Below are positions 9,672 through 19,045 of a DNA stretch of 64,000 nt, piece after piece; position 1 is the stretch's first letter, and every line of letters starts with the position of its first letter. The position numbers were made by a program, and so were the translations under genes. The stretch spans positions 547,731 through 611,730 of the forward strand of contig VGMW01000001.1 of assembly GCA_016866235.1 (NCBI GenBank), in the 5' to 3' direction. Source of the stretch: Bacteroidota bacterium (GTDB lineage Bacteria > Bacteroidota > Bacteroidia > Cytophagales > Cyclobacteriaceae). The notes below the pieces were generated by a model. That model worked only from the letters and a program-made list of their open reading frames with translations. It was not told the origin of the DNA and did no database searches.

Positions 9672-10985
9672 ATGATAACAACGGTTTTAATCACAGCGGT
9701 TACGCTTTTTGCCGGATTGCTGGCAGGTTATTGGTTTGGAAAAGGAAAAAACAATGAATTGAAAGCCGAGCGCGACGAGTTTCAGCGTCTTAGCCTATCG
9801 TCAGAGGCCAAGGTAGAGCTGCTGCAAAAAGAGGCGCAAAAAGCGGAGTTGCTCAATCAACAGCTTGGAGAAAAACGTGAGGAAATTGCCATTCTGAATA
9901 CGCGTTTGGAAAATGCTGCTAAAATTTTCCAGACGCAAAAAGACGAAATTCAAAAAATGCAGGACAACAACCTGAGTCAGTTTAGGAATGTAGCCCAACA
10001 AATCCTCGAGGAGAAAAGTAAATCCTTTGCCGTTGCGAGTGAGCAAAGCATTAAAGGTCTCCTCAATCCGCTTGAAAATCAGATTAAGGAGTTTCGTAAC
10101 CGTGTGGATACCGTTTACCAGGCTGAAAGCAACGAGCGCCATTCACTGAAAGATGAAATAAAACGTCTGGTGAGTGAAAGTTCTAAGGTAAGTGAGCAGG
10201 CCAACAACCTGACCAATGCCCTTAAAACCAATGTGAAGCTTCAGGGCAACTGGGGTGAGATGTTGCTGGAATCCATTTTGGAGCACAGCGGATTGAACCG
10301 TGACCGGGAATATTTTGTCCAGGAATTTATTCGCGATAAGGCCGGTAACATCATTAAAGACGAGGAAGGACATGGACTTCAACCCGATGTTACCATTCAT
10401 TATCCCGATCACCGAAAGATCATCTGTGATTCCAAGGTCTCGCTGATTGCCTGGGATCGTTATGTCTCAGCGGCCGAAGAGGAGGAAAGGCGATCGGCCC
10501 TAAGCGACCACCTGAAATCATTAAAAGCGCATATTGATGGATTGAGCAGGAAGAACTACCCCAAATATGCCGAGGCATTGGAGTATGTTTTAATGTTTGT
10601 TCCAATTGAGCCCGCTTTTTTGGAGGCGATAAAATCCGATCACACGCTTTGGAAATATGCCTATGACCGAGGCATTGTGATGGTGAGTCCGACCAATCTG
10701 ATCGCTGTTCTTAAAATCATAGCCGATTTATGGAAAGTGGAGCAGCAGAGTAAAAATGCCATTGAGATTGCTGAGCGCGCCGGGCAGTTGTACGATAAGT
10801 TCGCAAACTTCATTGCCTCCCTGGAGGAAGTCGGGCAGCGCATTGACCAGAGTCAACGTGCTTATGACGATGCCTTTAAACTGCTGTCAACCGGAAAGGG
10901 TAATGTGCTGCGTCAGGTGGAGGAAATGAAAAAAATGGGTGCCAAAGCAACCAAGCAATTGCCTGATCATCTGATCAAGGATTGA
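9672..10985 (+). CDS. rmuC: DNA recombination protein RmuC
   Basis: Predicted member of the RmuC (DUF195) family, linked in E. coli to limiting inversions at short inverted repeats, with a restriction-enzyme-like nuclease fold. The 437 residues begin with one membrane segment (about 4-22), followed by a long coiled coil rich in Glu, Lys and Gln (about 30-200). The conserved core then contains NWGEMLLESILEHSGL, QPDVTIHYPD and CDSKVSL; the D-x-K in the last is the putative nuclease-type site. It is divergent from recDCB, so two recombination functions share one intergenic region. A Bacteroidota promoter was not clear upstream. Confidence 0.93.
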   Translation: MITTVLITAVTLFAGLLAGYWFGKGKNNELKAERDEFQRLSLSSEAKVELLQKEAQKAELLNQQLGEKREEIAILNTRLENAAKIFQTQKDEIQKMQDNNLSQFRNVAQQILEEKSKSFAVASEQSIKGLLNPLENQIKEFRNRVDTVYQAESNERHSLKDEIKRLVSESSKVSEQANNLTNALKTNVKLQGNWGEMLLESILEHSGLNRDREYFVQEFIRDKAGNIIKDEEGHGLQPDVTIHYPDHRKIICDSKVSLIAWDRYVSAAEEEERRSALSDHLKSLKAHIDGLSRKNYPKYAEALEYVLMFVPIEPAFLEAIKSDHTLWKYAYDRGIVMVSPTNLIAVLKIIADLWKVEQQSKNAIEIAERAGQLYDKFANFIASLEEVGQRIDQSQRAYDDAFKLLSTGKGNVLRQVEEMKKMGAKATKQLPDHLIKD

Positions 10986-11247
10986 TATTGGAAAATAAGG
11001 CGAATTCGACCCTTTAGTCTTTCGTATCGTAATATCATCTTAATTATAACATGTTAGGCGGTAGGCGTTTGAGGCGGCGCTGATGGTTCTCCTAATTTTT
11101 AAACTTAAACTCTGGTTAATTCCGGAGGGCTGAATCCTACTGACCAATCATTTAGGCTTACTCAGTCCTGTTAGGCCTCCGCTCACTCTCAGACGCTAAA
11201 CTCTGAACAGATCCTTTCCGTTCTTACGGCTTAACACAAATAAACCT

Positions 11248-12651
11248 ATGATCAAACAACAACTTTTTAGATTTCCTGCCCTGCTACTTTTAACAGTAGT
11301 GGTTTCGGGACTTTTACTTTCCTGCTCCACAGAAGCAGATGAGCCAAAACCTGATAAGTCAATCGTAGAATTGGCACAGAGCACCCCTGACTTATCCATC
11401 CTTGTAACCGCTTTAACCAAATACCCCGATTTGGTGACTACCCTCAGCGGGGATGGTAGTTTCACTGTATTTGCACCCACCAACGCTGCATTTACCTCAC
11501 TGCTGACGGCCATCGGGTAAACCAGCCTCGATGACATACCAGCAGATGTGCTTAAAAATGTCCTGCAATACCACGTGGTAACGGCCGGAGCTTTTAAGGC
11601 AGCGCAACTTTCCAATGGATCAGTGAATGCAGCCAATGCAGAAGCCATTCAAATCTCTGTTACTGGTGGTGTGAAAATTAACTCCAGCGTAAATGTGGCG
11701 GTTGCCGATATCGTTGGAACCAATGGCGTTGTACATATTGTAGACGCTGTTATGGTTCCACCTTCCATCGTTCCCATTGTTGGAACCATCGTGGCACCGG
11801 CATTTTTCAATAAAAATTTTACAACACTGGTTGCGGCTGTTAAAGCAGCTGATCCTGCAGTTCTAACCATTCTGCTTGGAGCAGGTCCTTCCAAAAAGAA
11901 AATGACCTTGTTCGCTCCCACCAACGATGCCTTTGCGGCAGCCGGCATCACTTCATTGCCAACCGATAAGGCACTCTTAACCGATGTGTTGAAATATCAC
12001 GTAATTGATGATGAGGTCCTTGCAGCAGAATTGCCTACTGGCTCAGCGACCATCCCTACACTGGGTGGTAATTTTTATCTCAGCAACAATGGCTCGAAGG
12101 GTGTCTACATCAATGCAACCACTAAGGTCACCAAAACAGACATTACAGCCTCCAATGGTGTCGTCCACGTAATCGATCGCACCTTGTTGCCGCCATCCAA
12201 AACTTTGGCTCAGATTGCAACGGATTTAGCTTTTGCAACTGCACCTCAGTTTACGCAATTGTTGGCAGCGGTTTCACGCACAGGCGGTGCTTCAACTGAT
12301 TTCCTCGCGGCGGCTTCGAACGCAAGTGCTGATCTCACTGTCTTTGCGCCAACCGATGCGGCTTTCCAAAATCTCTACAAGGTTTTAGGAGTTAGCGGCG
12401 TTAGCGATATTCCGCTTGAAACCCTGATTGCCGTTCTGGCACACCACGTGGTAGCGAAAAGGGTATTCTCAACCGACCTTACCAGTGGCGTAGTAGCTAC
12501 GTTAAATGGCAACATCACCATCAATGCAACCGACGGGACTGTTACCGATGGCAAGGGTAATGTGGCGAAACTAAGTTCTACAGCTGCTTTGCTAAATGTT
12601 CACGGAAAGAATGGTGTTATTCACACCATCGATAAGGTGTTGCTTCCTTAA
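11248..12651 (+). pseudogene. Fasciclin (FAS1) three-domain lipoprotein, interrupted by in-frame TAA
   Basis: Reads as one 467-codon frame from ATG 11248 to the stop ending at 12651, apart from a TAA at 11518-11520. The N-terminus is a lipoprotein signal (LLLSC, Cys26). Three FAS1 domains follow; each has an FAPTNxAF-type H1 motif and an NGVVHxxD-type H2 motif. The TAA falls inside domain 1, between LLTAIG and TSLDDIP, where FAS1 proteins normally run on without a break. The frame is unchanged across it and no further stop occurs for over 1.1 kb. This could be a recent nonsense mutation, a sequencing error, or stop readthrough. A GTG at 11548 could restart translation, but it would give a protein without signal peptide and with a broken first domain. 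Confidence 0.8.
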
Positions 12652-12674
12652 TTCGAAGCATTCAACGTTTTAAG

Positions 12675-12710
12675 ATTACCCTGTTCGGAAACGGACAGGG
12701 TAATTTTTTT
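12675..12710 (+). terminator. Rho-independent terminator of the fasciclin gene
   Basis: A 13-bp stem (ATTACCCTGTTCG with CGGACAGGGTAAT, one G-U pair) closes a GAAA tetraloop and is followed directly by a run of seven T. It lies 24 bp after the fasciclin stop. It is a textbook intrinsic terminator and suggests the interrupted gene is still a transcription unit. Confidence 0.9.
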
Positions 12711-12736
12711 ACATGGTATTTCCTGCAGCTGTCTAA

Positions 12737-13429
12737 CTAGCAGCCCGACTTTACTACATCCAAAACAAACTGCTGTGCGTATTTTCTTCCGGTTTTGTCC
12801 TGCGCTGGTTTCCAGTTGGGCATGGAAAGGAGCGTTTTAAGCAACAATTGATCGGCCTGTAGGTTGCCTGAGGATTGGGTGAGGCTGGCATTGGTAATTT
12901 TCCCTTGTGGATCAACCGTAAACAATATGGAGGCGCCTGTGAATTCATCACCCGTCCCATCGGCGAGTTTTTTGAAGGACTGATGGATGAAATAATTTCT
13001 GACCGTTTCGATTTGGTCAGACGGTTTGGCTTCCTGATCGGTGACGATGGTAAAGGTGGAATGTATCTTACGTTGTTCGTTGATGCCGGTGACAGAATTT
13101 TTGCTGATGTAGCGAATGTCGAAGGTAAGTTGATCTCCAATCTGGCCATCGGAAAGTAGGTTTTTTTGGCCACTCGACAACCCATTGGAAGTGCCTTCGG
13201 CGCTACGTTTCGTATTTCCATGTTGCAGGGTGATGGTGGTGCCTGCATAGCCATCGATCCAGCTGCTGGGATAGTGGTCCATCAAATCTTCGAATTTTTG
13301 TGGTGACTGCAAACGTTCTTTCAGCAATGGTTTGCCAAAAGCACGGTGGAGTTCGATGGACGTAATCATATCCTGGCCACCGACCACCAGTGATATCGCG
13401 AGAAGATTTAGGACTAGGAGTTTTTTCAT
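12737..13429 (-). CDS. TonB C-terminal-like domain protein, secreted
   Basis: 230 residues with an N-terminal signal peptide (MKKLLVLNLLAISLVVGGQ). The C-terminal part (about 155-230) matches the pattern of TonB C-terminal domains: ILFTVDPQGKITNASL, then a NLQADQLLLKTL helix, then MPNWKPAQ and a closing strand. There is no membrane anchor or Pro-rich spacer of a full TonB, so it is more likely a periplasmic protein that borrowed the fold, as is common in Bacteroidota. The middle region is unrecognised. It sits downstream of tRNA-Thr on the same strand. Confidence 0.6.
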   Translation of the reverse strand: MKKLLVLNLLAISLVVGGQDMITSIELHRAFGKPLLKERLQSPQKFEDLMDHYPSSWIDGYAGTTITLQHGNTKRSAEGTSNGLSSGQKNLLSDGQIGDQLTFDIRYISKNSVTGINEQRKIHSTFTIVTDQEAKPSDQIETVRNYFIHQSFKKLADGTGDEFTGASILFTVDPQGKITNASLTQSSGNLQADQLLLKTLLSMPNWKPAQDKTGRKYAQQFVLDVVKSGC

Positions 13430-13494
13430 TCAGTTTATAGCTAAAGTCGACTAGTTGAAGTTTGATCTTAAAGGTATGCTTTTAAATCTTTTGA

Positions 13495-13566
<72 letters not shown>

Positions 13567-13583
13567 TTTAAAATGATGGAAAT

Positions 13584-13591
13584 CAAATTTA
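13584..13591 (-). promoter_or_regulatory. Candidate Bacteroidota -7 element for tRNA-Thr
   Basis: On the minus strand this reads TAAATTTG, an exact match to TAnnTTTG. It ends 17 bp before the tRNA 5' end, which would place the start point about 10 nt upstream of the mature tRNA. No convincing TTG is seen at the -33 position. It abuts the cytochrome c stop codon. Confidence 0.5.
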
Positions 13592-13595
13592 ACTA

Positions 13596-13985
13596 TTAGC
13601 GATCACAGGAACTTCGCCGAACATCAAAGATTTCCTCATCATTAGAATAGGTCTTTCTCAAATAAGTCATCAACTCAGCCAGCTCCAAATCCGTCAGCCC
13701 GGGGTTACCAGGCATCAATGCCCTGTCGCCAGAAGCAGAATCCACCATAGACCCGTAACGAATCAAACAAACAACCTCATCAGGTTTGGTCTTTAACCAA
13801 TCCGAATTAACCAGCGACGGATACAATTTACCAAGCCCACTACCATCGCTCTGGTGACAGTTGCTGCAATGCTGCTCATACAATCTTTCTCCCTGAACAA
13901 AATATTGCGCAGTCTTGGCATCACCCAAAGAGCAGGATGTCAGCGCAGCGGCCAACAGTCCAAACACAAACGCCTTCATCCTCAT
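13596..13985 (-). CDS. Mono-haem cytochrome c lipoprotein
   Basis: 129 residues with a lipoprotein-type signal (LTSCS, Cys18), so probably anchored to a membrane facing the periplasm. The haem-binding motif is CSNCH (C40, C43, H44), and the distal Met is likely in ALMPGNPGL (about M92). The spacing and the LTDLELAELMTYLRK C-terminal helix are typical of class I cytochrome c. Its ATG overlaps the stop of the SCO1-like gene by 4 nt, so the two are translationally coupled. Likely role: electron transfer to or from a terminal oxidase or periplasmic reductase. The partner is not in this window. Confidence 0.88.
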   Translation of the reverse strand: MRMKAFVFGLLAAALTSCSLGDAKTAQYFVQGERLYEQHCSNCHQSDGSGLGKLYPSLVNSDWLKTKPDEVVCLIRYGSMVDSASGDRALMPGNPGLTDLELAELMTYLRKTYSNDEEIFDVRRSSCDR

Positions 13986-14599
13986 TCCTCTAACCTCAGT
14001 TTCTTGATATCCCCAATCAATCTGTCAACATCCTCCGCCACTGTGCCATCATATTTTCCCCTGATCCGACCCTTTCGATCAATCAATAAAAAAGCGCCAC
14101 TGTGAATATAGCCGTCGGGGTCATTTTTGTCCTCCATCGCCGTCGCGAAATAACTGGTCTGCGCCAAATTGAAAATTGAATCCCGATTGCCAGTCAGAAA
14201 ATGCCATCGCTTGCTGTCAGTCTCCAGCTTATCGGCAAACTTTTTTAATCTCCTAACATTGTCATATTCCGGATCAATGGTGTGCGATAAAATCATGAAA
14301 TCGTCGAAGCTTTCCGTTGCCGCGTAAACCCTTTTCATCTGGGTCTTCATCTTTGGACATATTGTTCGGCAACTTGTGAAAAAGAAATCCGCTACGTACA
14401 CTTTCCCGGCAACGTCATCATTCTTGATCAGTACACTGTCCTGATCAAAAAATTTAAATGGTGCAATGGTGTGGTAAACAGTATCCGTTCCATTAAAACT
14501 ACGCTCCCCAAAAATTGGCATCGGCTTGCGGTCGGTGGAACACGACATCACCACGACACCAAAAAACACTACAAGCAACTTAGCGCTTCTCCACAACAT
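13982..14599 (-). CDS. SCO1/SenC/PrrC-family copper chaperone, lipoprotein
   Basis: Family members deliver copper to the CuA site of cytochrome oxidase or act as thiol reductases. The copper-binding motif is seen in TSCRTICPKM (C-x3-C-P) and the conserved His in ILSHTIDPEYD. I chose the ATG at 14599 because it gives a clean lipoprotein signal (LLVVFFGVVVMSCS); a frame extension to 14632 would put extra residues before the signal. With this start the gene overlaps the end of the MOSC gene by 20 nt. Co-expression with cytochrome c supports a role in respiratory metalation or redox. Confidence 0.9.
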   Translation of the reverse strand: MLWRSAKLLVVFFGVVVMSCSTDRKPMPIFGERSFNGTDTVYHTIAPFKFFDQDSVLIKNDDVAGKVYVADFFFTSCRTICPKMKTQMKRVYAATESFDDFMILSHTIDPEYDNVRRLKKFADKLETDSKRWHFLTGNRDSIFNLAQTSYFATAMEDKNDPDGYIHSGAFLLIDRKGRIRGKYDGTVAEDVDRLIGDIKKLRLEE

Positions 14600-15380
14600 C
14601 GCCCCTTTTGATAAAACCATAATTTTCAGCAATTAAATTCTGTCCAAAATAAACTTTTCCTCCTCGCTTGCGGTACTCCGACAAAGTTGCAAGAGGTTCT
14701 TTACCGGAAACGCCTGTTTCCGGATCAATCGTAATAAGGTTGCACCGACTGCAGGGTTTTACACCGGCAAAGTCCACGCTTCCAACCACCATCTTTTTCA
14801 TCTGGTCCTCGCCATAGGGTTCTACACCTGAAATGACAAGGTTGGGCCTGAACCGATCCATACTTACAGTGATGCTTAGCCTCCGATTCAAATCACTCAG
14901 CGACTCCCGGCTAATCATTATATAGGGAAATCCATCCGCAAGACTTACCTGATCATGACCCACCGCATAATCCGGGTCCACGTCGCGCTGCGCGGATTCC
15001 GGAAATCTCACCAACCGACAGCCTCGTCCCAAATGCGAACTAAAAAAATCATCCGCCTCGCCAGAAACCCCAACGACTTCCACTTCATCCTCCCAGACCC
15101 TGGCTTTCGCTTCCTTAGGCCGATGGTCTTCCAACAAAGAGATTTTAATTCCCTGGCCAACGTTTATCCTTGATCGGATTTCAAGCAGATCGCCCTTAAT
15201 CTCTAAATCAAATTGCGAAAGCAATGGTTCGGTCCTTTGGGTAATAAATTGCCCATCTGCGTCTACCACCATCATCCTTCGGTCAAACTTTAATCCTTTG
15301 GGCTGCACCTCTGCCTGATCAACCATCAAACCAGGCAATGATTTCACCGGATAAATTCTGATCTCGTCCAATACTGGCAT
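14580..15380 (-). CDS. MOSC-domain protein with N-terminal beta-barrel (YcbX-like)
   Basis: 266 residues. The N-terminal half is a MOSC_N barrel (EIRIYPVKSLPG, KGLKFDRRMMVVD). The C-terminal half is a MOSC domain with the conserved Cys in KPCSRCNLITIDPETG. MOSC proteins carry or transfer sulfur or the molybdenum cofactor; YcbX-type members reduce N-hydroxylated compounds with molybdenum. There is no C-terminal ferredoxin domain such as E. coli YcbX has, so an electron donor would be separate. It is first in a three-gene minus-strand run with the SCO1-like and cytochrome c genes. Confidence 0.85.
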   Translation of the reverse strand: MPVLDEIRIYPVKSLPGLMVDQAEVQPKGLKFDRRMMVVDADGQFITQRTEPLLSQFDLEIKGDLLEIRSRINVGQGIKISLLEDHRPKEAKARVWEDEVEVVGVSGEADDFFSSHLGRGCRLVRFPESAQRDVDPDYAVGHDQVSLADGFPYIMISRESLSDLNRRLSITVSMDRFRPNLVISGVEPYGEDQMKKMVVGSVDFAGVKPCSRCNLITIDPETGVSGKEPLATLSEYRKRGGKVYFGQNLIAENYGFIKRGDVVEKR

Positions 15381-15430
15381 CTGGGAACCTAATTTTCTGC
15401 TAACTTAAGGAATCTCCTGATCTGGAACCT

Positions 15431-16258
15431 ATGCGATTATACCGTACCACCACTGGCGCCATTGTCGAGCACGACGGACAAACCTACCTTCATCAGCTTG
15501 ATTGGGATCAGGTGGTCAACCGGTCATCGCTCTTCCGGAGGTTGTTGGAAGATCTTCAGCAAGGGTTGCTTAAGCCCTCCTCATTGGTTGGAAAAAAAAT
15601 TTTAGCGCCCATCGGTCGTCAGGAGCTCTGGGCGGCGGGAGTCACCTACATCAGAAGCAAGGTGGCGCGGATGGAGGAATCAGAACAATCCGGCGCTTCT
15701 CGTTTTTATGACCTGGTTTATTCTGCTGACCGTCCTGAACTTTTTATGAAAGCTGCCGGCTGGCGCGTTCGCGCCTCAGGTGAAGGTCTGCGCATCCGAA
15801 AAGATTCGGTTTGGAATGTGCCTGAACCTGAACTCACGCTCTTCATTTGTTCCGGTGGAACAATCGAGGGCTACACCATTGGCAACGACATGAGCTCACG
15901 AAGCATCGAAGGAGAAAATCCACTTTACCTTCCACAGGCAAAAATATTTGATGGGTGTGCTTCCTTAGGTCCATGTCTTCTGGTGCCTCCGCACCCTATC
16001 AATTCCAGCACTGAAATTTCCATAAGCATCTTCCGCGATCAAAAGAATGTGTTTAGTGGTTCCGCCACAGTTTCACAGATGAAGCGCGGTCTGACCGAAT
16101 TGGCCGGCTGGCTCACCAAAGAATTGTCCTTTCCCGACGGTGTCATGCTCATGACGGGGACCTGTATTGTTCCTGGTGATGATTTTACCCTTCGGTCAGG
16201 CGATAAAATTTCTATTTCAATCACCGGAATAGGATCACTTGAAAATCATATTGAATAA
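15431..16258 (+). CDS. Fumarylacetoacetate hydrolase (FAH) family protein
   Basis: 275 residues, cytoplasmic. The C-terminal FAH fold is indicated by VPEPELTLFI (metal-binding Glu residues), IGNDMSSRSIEGENPLYLPQAKIFDGCASLGP and the late GTCIVPGDDFTLRSGDKI block. Family members hydrolyse or decarboxylate acylpyruvates or hydrate 2-keto-4-pentenoates; several act on 2-keto-3-deoxy sugar acids. Substrate cannot be assigned. The next gene, a GH172-type enzyme, starts 14 nt downstream, so the pair may belong to a sugar-acid pathway. Confidence 0.85.
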   Translation: MRLYRTTTGAIVEHDGQTYLHQLDWDQVVNRSSLFRRLLEDLQQGLLKPSSLVGKKILAPIGRQELWAAGVTYIRSKVARMEESEQSGASRFYDLVYSADRPELFMKAAGWRVRASGEGLRIRKDSVWNVPEPELTLFICSGGTIEGYTIGNDMSSRSIEGENPLYLPQAKIFDGCASLGPCLLVPPHPINSSTEISISIFRDQKNVFSGSATVSQMKRGLTELAGWLTKELSFPDGVMLMTGTCIVPGDDFTLRSGDKISISITGIGSLENHIE

Positions 16259-16272
16259 TTAATCCCGTTACT

Positions 16273-17436
16273 ATGAAAACCTATTTGTTTCTGGCGTTGT
16301 CGATGGTGGCCTTTGGTGCCGCCGCACAAACCACTGGAAAATTCAATGGACTTGGCGTTGGTCTGGATAATTTATACAGGCTTTCAGATGCCAAGACGCG
16401 TTCCATTTCGGCAGAAAATTTTACAGGCGAGAAAGGTAAAGGCGGTATGGCTAAAGAAGGAGTGGCTTCCAAAGCTTCCAGGGATTTGGGCCAGGGCTGG
16501 AAAGTGAATCCATATATTATTATTGAACCAGGTGCGACATTCACCTTGGCCGAGATCACCGGTCCGGGCGCCATTCAGCACATCTGGCTTACGCCAACCG
16601 GCAACTGGCGTTTTTCCATTTTGAGGTTTTACTGGGACGATGAAACCAATCCTTCCGTGGAAGTGCCACTCGGCGATTTCTTTGGCATGGGTTGGGGTGA
16701 ATATGCACACATGAATTCACTTGCTGTAACGGTGAACCCGGGAAGTGCATTCAACAGCTATTGGGTGATGCCATTCAGAAAGAAATGTAAAGTCACCATC
16801 GAAAACATCAACACCGAAAAAGTCACCATTTTTTACCAAATCGATTATACGCTCACCGATGTCCCAGAAGACGCAGCCTATTTTCATGCGCAATACCGGC
16901 GCACCAATCCGGTCAAGTACAAGGATGTATACACCATTGTCGACAACATCCGGGGAAAGGGTCATTATGTAGGAACTTATATGGCCTGGGGCGTCCACAA
17001 CAATGGATGGTGGGGTGAAGGGGAGATCAAATTTTATATGGATGGTGATAAGGATTTTCCAACCATCAATGGAACGGGTACCGAGGACTATTTCTGTGGT
17101 TCCTACGATTTTGATACCAGGCAAAAAAATGACAAGGGTCTTGAGGTAATCGACTACACACCTTTTTCAACGCCCTATGCGGGCCTCCATCAGGTGATCG
17201 ACGGCGACGGACATTACAAAGTGATGCAACGATTTGGGATGTACCGTTGGCACATTCCGGATCCTGTTCGGTTTGAAAAAGATCTCCGAATCACCATTCA
17301 GGATCTGGGCTGGAGAAGTGGAGGGCGGTATTTGCCTCAGCAATCCGACATATCTTCTGTAGCCTATTGGTATCAGACCGAGCCACACGTTCCCCATCCA
17401 AAGCTTCCTTCCAAGGATGAGCTGGAGGTTAATTGA
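16273..17436 (+). CDS. DUF2961 / GH172-family glycoside hydrolase, secreted
   Basis: 387 residues with a signal peptide (about 1-18, ending AAAQT). The DUF2961 signature is clear: GPGAIQHIWLTPTG, FYWDDETNPSVEVPLGDFFG and NGTGTEDYFCGSYDF. GH172 founding members act on difructose dianhydrides and other fructose- or arabinose-based oligosaccharides; acidic residues in the WDDE and GTEDYF blocks would be candidates for catalysis. The exact substrate is unknown. It converges on the serine hydrolase gene with 15 bp between stops. Confidence 0.85.
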   Translation: MKTYLFLALSMVAFGAAAQTTGKFNGLGVGLDNLYRLSDAKTRSISAENFTGEKGKGGMAKEGVASKASRDLGQGWKVNPYIIIEPGATFTLAEITGPGAIQHIWLTPTGNWRFSILRFYWDDETNPSVEVPLGDFFGMGWGEYAHMNSLAVTVNPGSAFNSYWVMPFRKKCKVTIENINTEKVTIFYQIDYTLTDVPEDAAYFHAQYRRTNPVKYKDVYTIVDNIRGKGHYVGTYMAWGVHNNGWWGEGEIKFYMDGDKDFPTINGTGTEDYFCGSYDFDTRQKNDKGLEVIDYTPFSTPYAGLHQVIDGDGHYKVMQRFGMYRWHIPDPVRFEKDLRITIQDLGWRSGGRYLPQQSDISSVAYWYQTEPHVPHPKLPSKDELEVN

Positions 17437-17451
17437 TTTTACTGGATTACT

Positions 17452-18951
17452 CTATTTTGTCCTTTTAAACTCCACGTCGGCCACCTTTAAGGAGCCAATG
17501 CTTCCATGTTGATTCAGATGGAAGGTCACGAGTCCTTTACCCATCCAGCGCTCTGGGTATTGGATAGAAAAAGTATCAAAGTGGAAGTGTTGTAGGTTGC
17601 CCTTGACCACGTCGTTTTGATCGAAGCTCAGTGCGCCTCCCGATTCAACAATGGTTATGGTGCCATGCAGTGAATTTGAAAAAATACCTGCGTAATTCTT
17701 GAGTGTCTGTGAAGGTTTGGTGTCAGGAATTTTATTTGAAAACATTGAAGCAATTGCTTCCTCCTGGTTGGCCTGTAATGTTGAGTAGAGGCTCAGAATT
17801 TCTTTATTCCAATCACGGTCACCACCAAGTGCGAACAAATCAAAAGCTTTATAGACCAGGGCATGGCGTAATTCAGCATGGTCCATATTTCCTAAAAAAT
17901 AAAATCCGAGTTGCTCCGACGGCAGCTGTGCATGCATGGCAATTTCTCCCGGCAAACTTCCGGTGTGGTAGTTCACTTTCCTTCCCTTGTAATCATGTTG
18001 AAACCATCCGAGTCCGTAGGTGGTCCAGGAAGGCTGAACCAGCTTCATGGTTGGATAAAACTGTGTTTCAGGAACCACCACTTGCGGCTTGAACATCTCT
18101 TTCCAGGTTTCGGATTTAAGGAGTCGAACGTTACCGAATTTGGAACTGTCGAGCATAACCTGCGCCCAGCGTGCCATATCCTCAATACAGGCATACACAC
18201 TTCCTGCAGGTCCTACATTGTCTGCACTCAACCGCTGAATAACTTCTGTTTTGCCCTCAATCAAATAGTGTGCACTGCTGATGTTGCTCTTGTCCGATGA
18301 GGCCAACAGTGGTACGGTATGCTTCAGTTCCAGTGGCTTTATAATCCGATCCTGTATAAACGCACTCCATGGCTTACCGCTAATCTTTTCAATCACTTCA
18401 CCTGCGATCAGATAAAAAATGTTCTGATAGATAAAGCCACCACGCAGGGGATAAACCGGTTCAATGTCTGCCATTTTTTTTACGATTTCTTTGGAGGTCA
18501 GCGACATATTGCCCCACAGAAAATCAGTGTTACCTGTTCCTGAATTGTGGGTGAAAAGATCACGGATGCGCAGGCTTGCCGTGGTATATGGATTGTACAA
18601 TTTGAGCTCCGGAAGATGTTGAACCACTGGATCATCCCAGCGGACTTTACCCTCATCCACCAGCATGCCCATGCATACCGCGGTCATGGCTTTTGTGGTC
18701 GATCCAATAGAAAATTGGGTGTGGTTGTCGGTTGGTGTCGACGCGCCATAAGTGCGCACGCCATAGGATTTGGCGAAAATGACTTGATTGTTTTTGACCA
18801 CGGCAACCGCCAAACCTGGAATCTTCCAGTCGGTCATTCCTTGTCGTATGTAAGCATCATAGGCCTCAAGCTTTTTCTCGAGTGATAATTGTTTTTGCCC
18901 AAAACCACTTACGGAGCAAATCAAAAAGAACAGGATCATCAGGTTTTTCAT
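17452..18951 (-). CDS. Serine hydrolase, beta-lactamase class C / PBP-like
   Basis: 499 residues with a signal peptide (about 1-18, GFGQ). Catalytic motifs: S-T-T-K (S84-K87), Y-Q-N (Y175-N177), and a late H-T-G in NYHTGSLPG replacing K-T-G. The extra C-terminal 120 residues match a DUF3471-like lipocalin domain. Such proteins are esterases, D-aminopeptidases or peptidoglycan-active enzymes more often than true beta-lactamases, so resistance should not be inferred. The neighbours do not specify its substrate. Confidence 0.88.
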   Translation of the reverse strand: MKNLMILFFLICSVSGFGQKQLSLEKKLEAYDAYIRQGMTDWKIPGLAVAVVKNNQVIFAKSYGVRTYGASTPTDNHTQFSIGSTTKAMTAVCMGMLVDEGKVRWDDPVVQHLPELKLYNPYTTASLRIRDLFTHNSGTGNTDFLWGNMSLTSKEIVKKMADIEPVYPLRGGFIYQNIFYLIAGEVIEKISGKPWSAFIQDRIIKPLELKHTVPLLASSDKSNISSAHYLIEGKTEVIQRLSADNVGPAGSVYACIEDMARWAQVMLDSSKFGNVRLLKSETWKEMFKPQVVVPETQFYPTMKLVQPSWTTYGLGWFQHDYKGRKVNYHTGSLPGEIAMHAQLPSEQLGFYFLGNMDHAELRHALVYKAFDLFALGGDRDWNKEILSLYSTLQANQEEAIASMFSNKIPDTKPSQTLKNYAGIFSNSLHGTITIVESGGALSFDQNDVVKGNLQHFHFDTFSIQYPERWMGKGLVTFHLNQHGSIGSLKVADVEFKRTK

Positions 18952-19045
18952 GTGCGGGAAATGAATTCAGGTCAGGAAGTTAATGATTATCGACATTGTT
19001 AGGTTTCGGTCTCCTGCGATTCCTTACACTTTCCTAATATTGGGC

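Noticed and set aside
10986..11247. A hidden small gene or RNA in the 262-bp gap between rmuC and the fasciclin gene
   Set aside because: No supported frame, hairpin with T run or exact promoter match was found; the GGCGG-like repeats are short and imperfect.
11548..12651. A separate downstream fasciclin gene starting at GTG 11548
   Set aside because: It is in the same frame as the upstream piece, lacks a signal peptide and would begin in the middle of FAS1 domain 1; one interrupted gene explains both pieces.
17452..18951. Beta-lactamase conferring antibiotic resistance
   Set aside because: The S-x-x-K and Y-x-N motifs are shared with many esterases and peptidases, the K-T-G is replaced by H-T-G, and a C-terminal lipocalin-like domain is typical of non-lactamase members.
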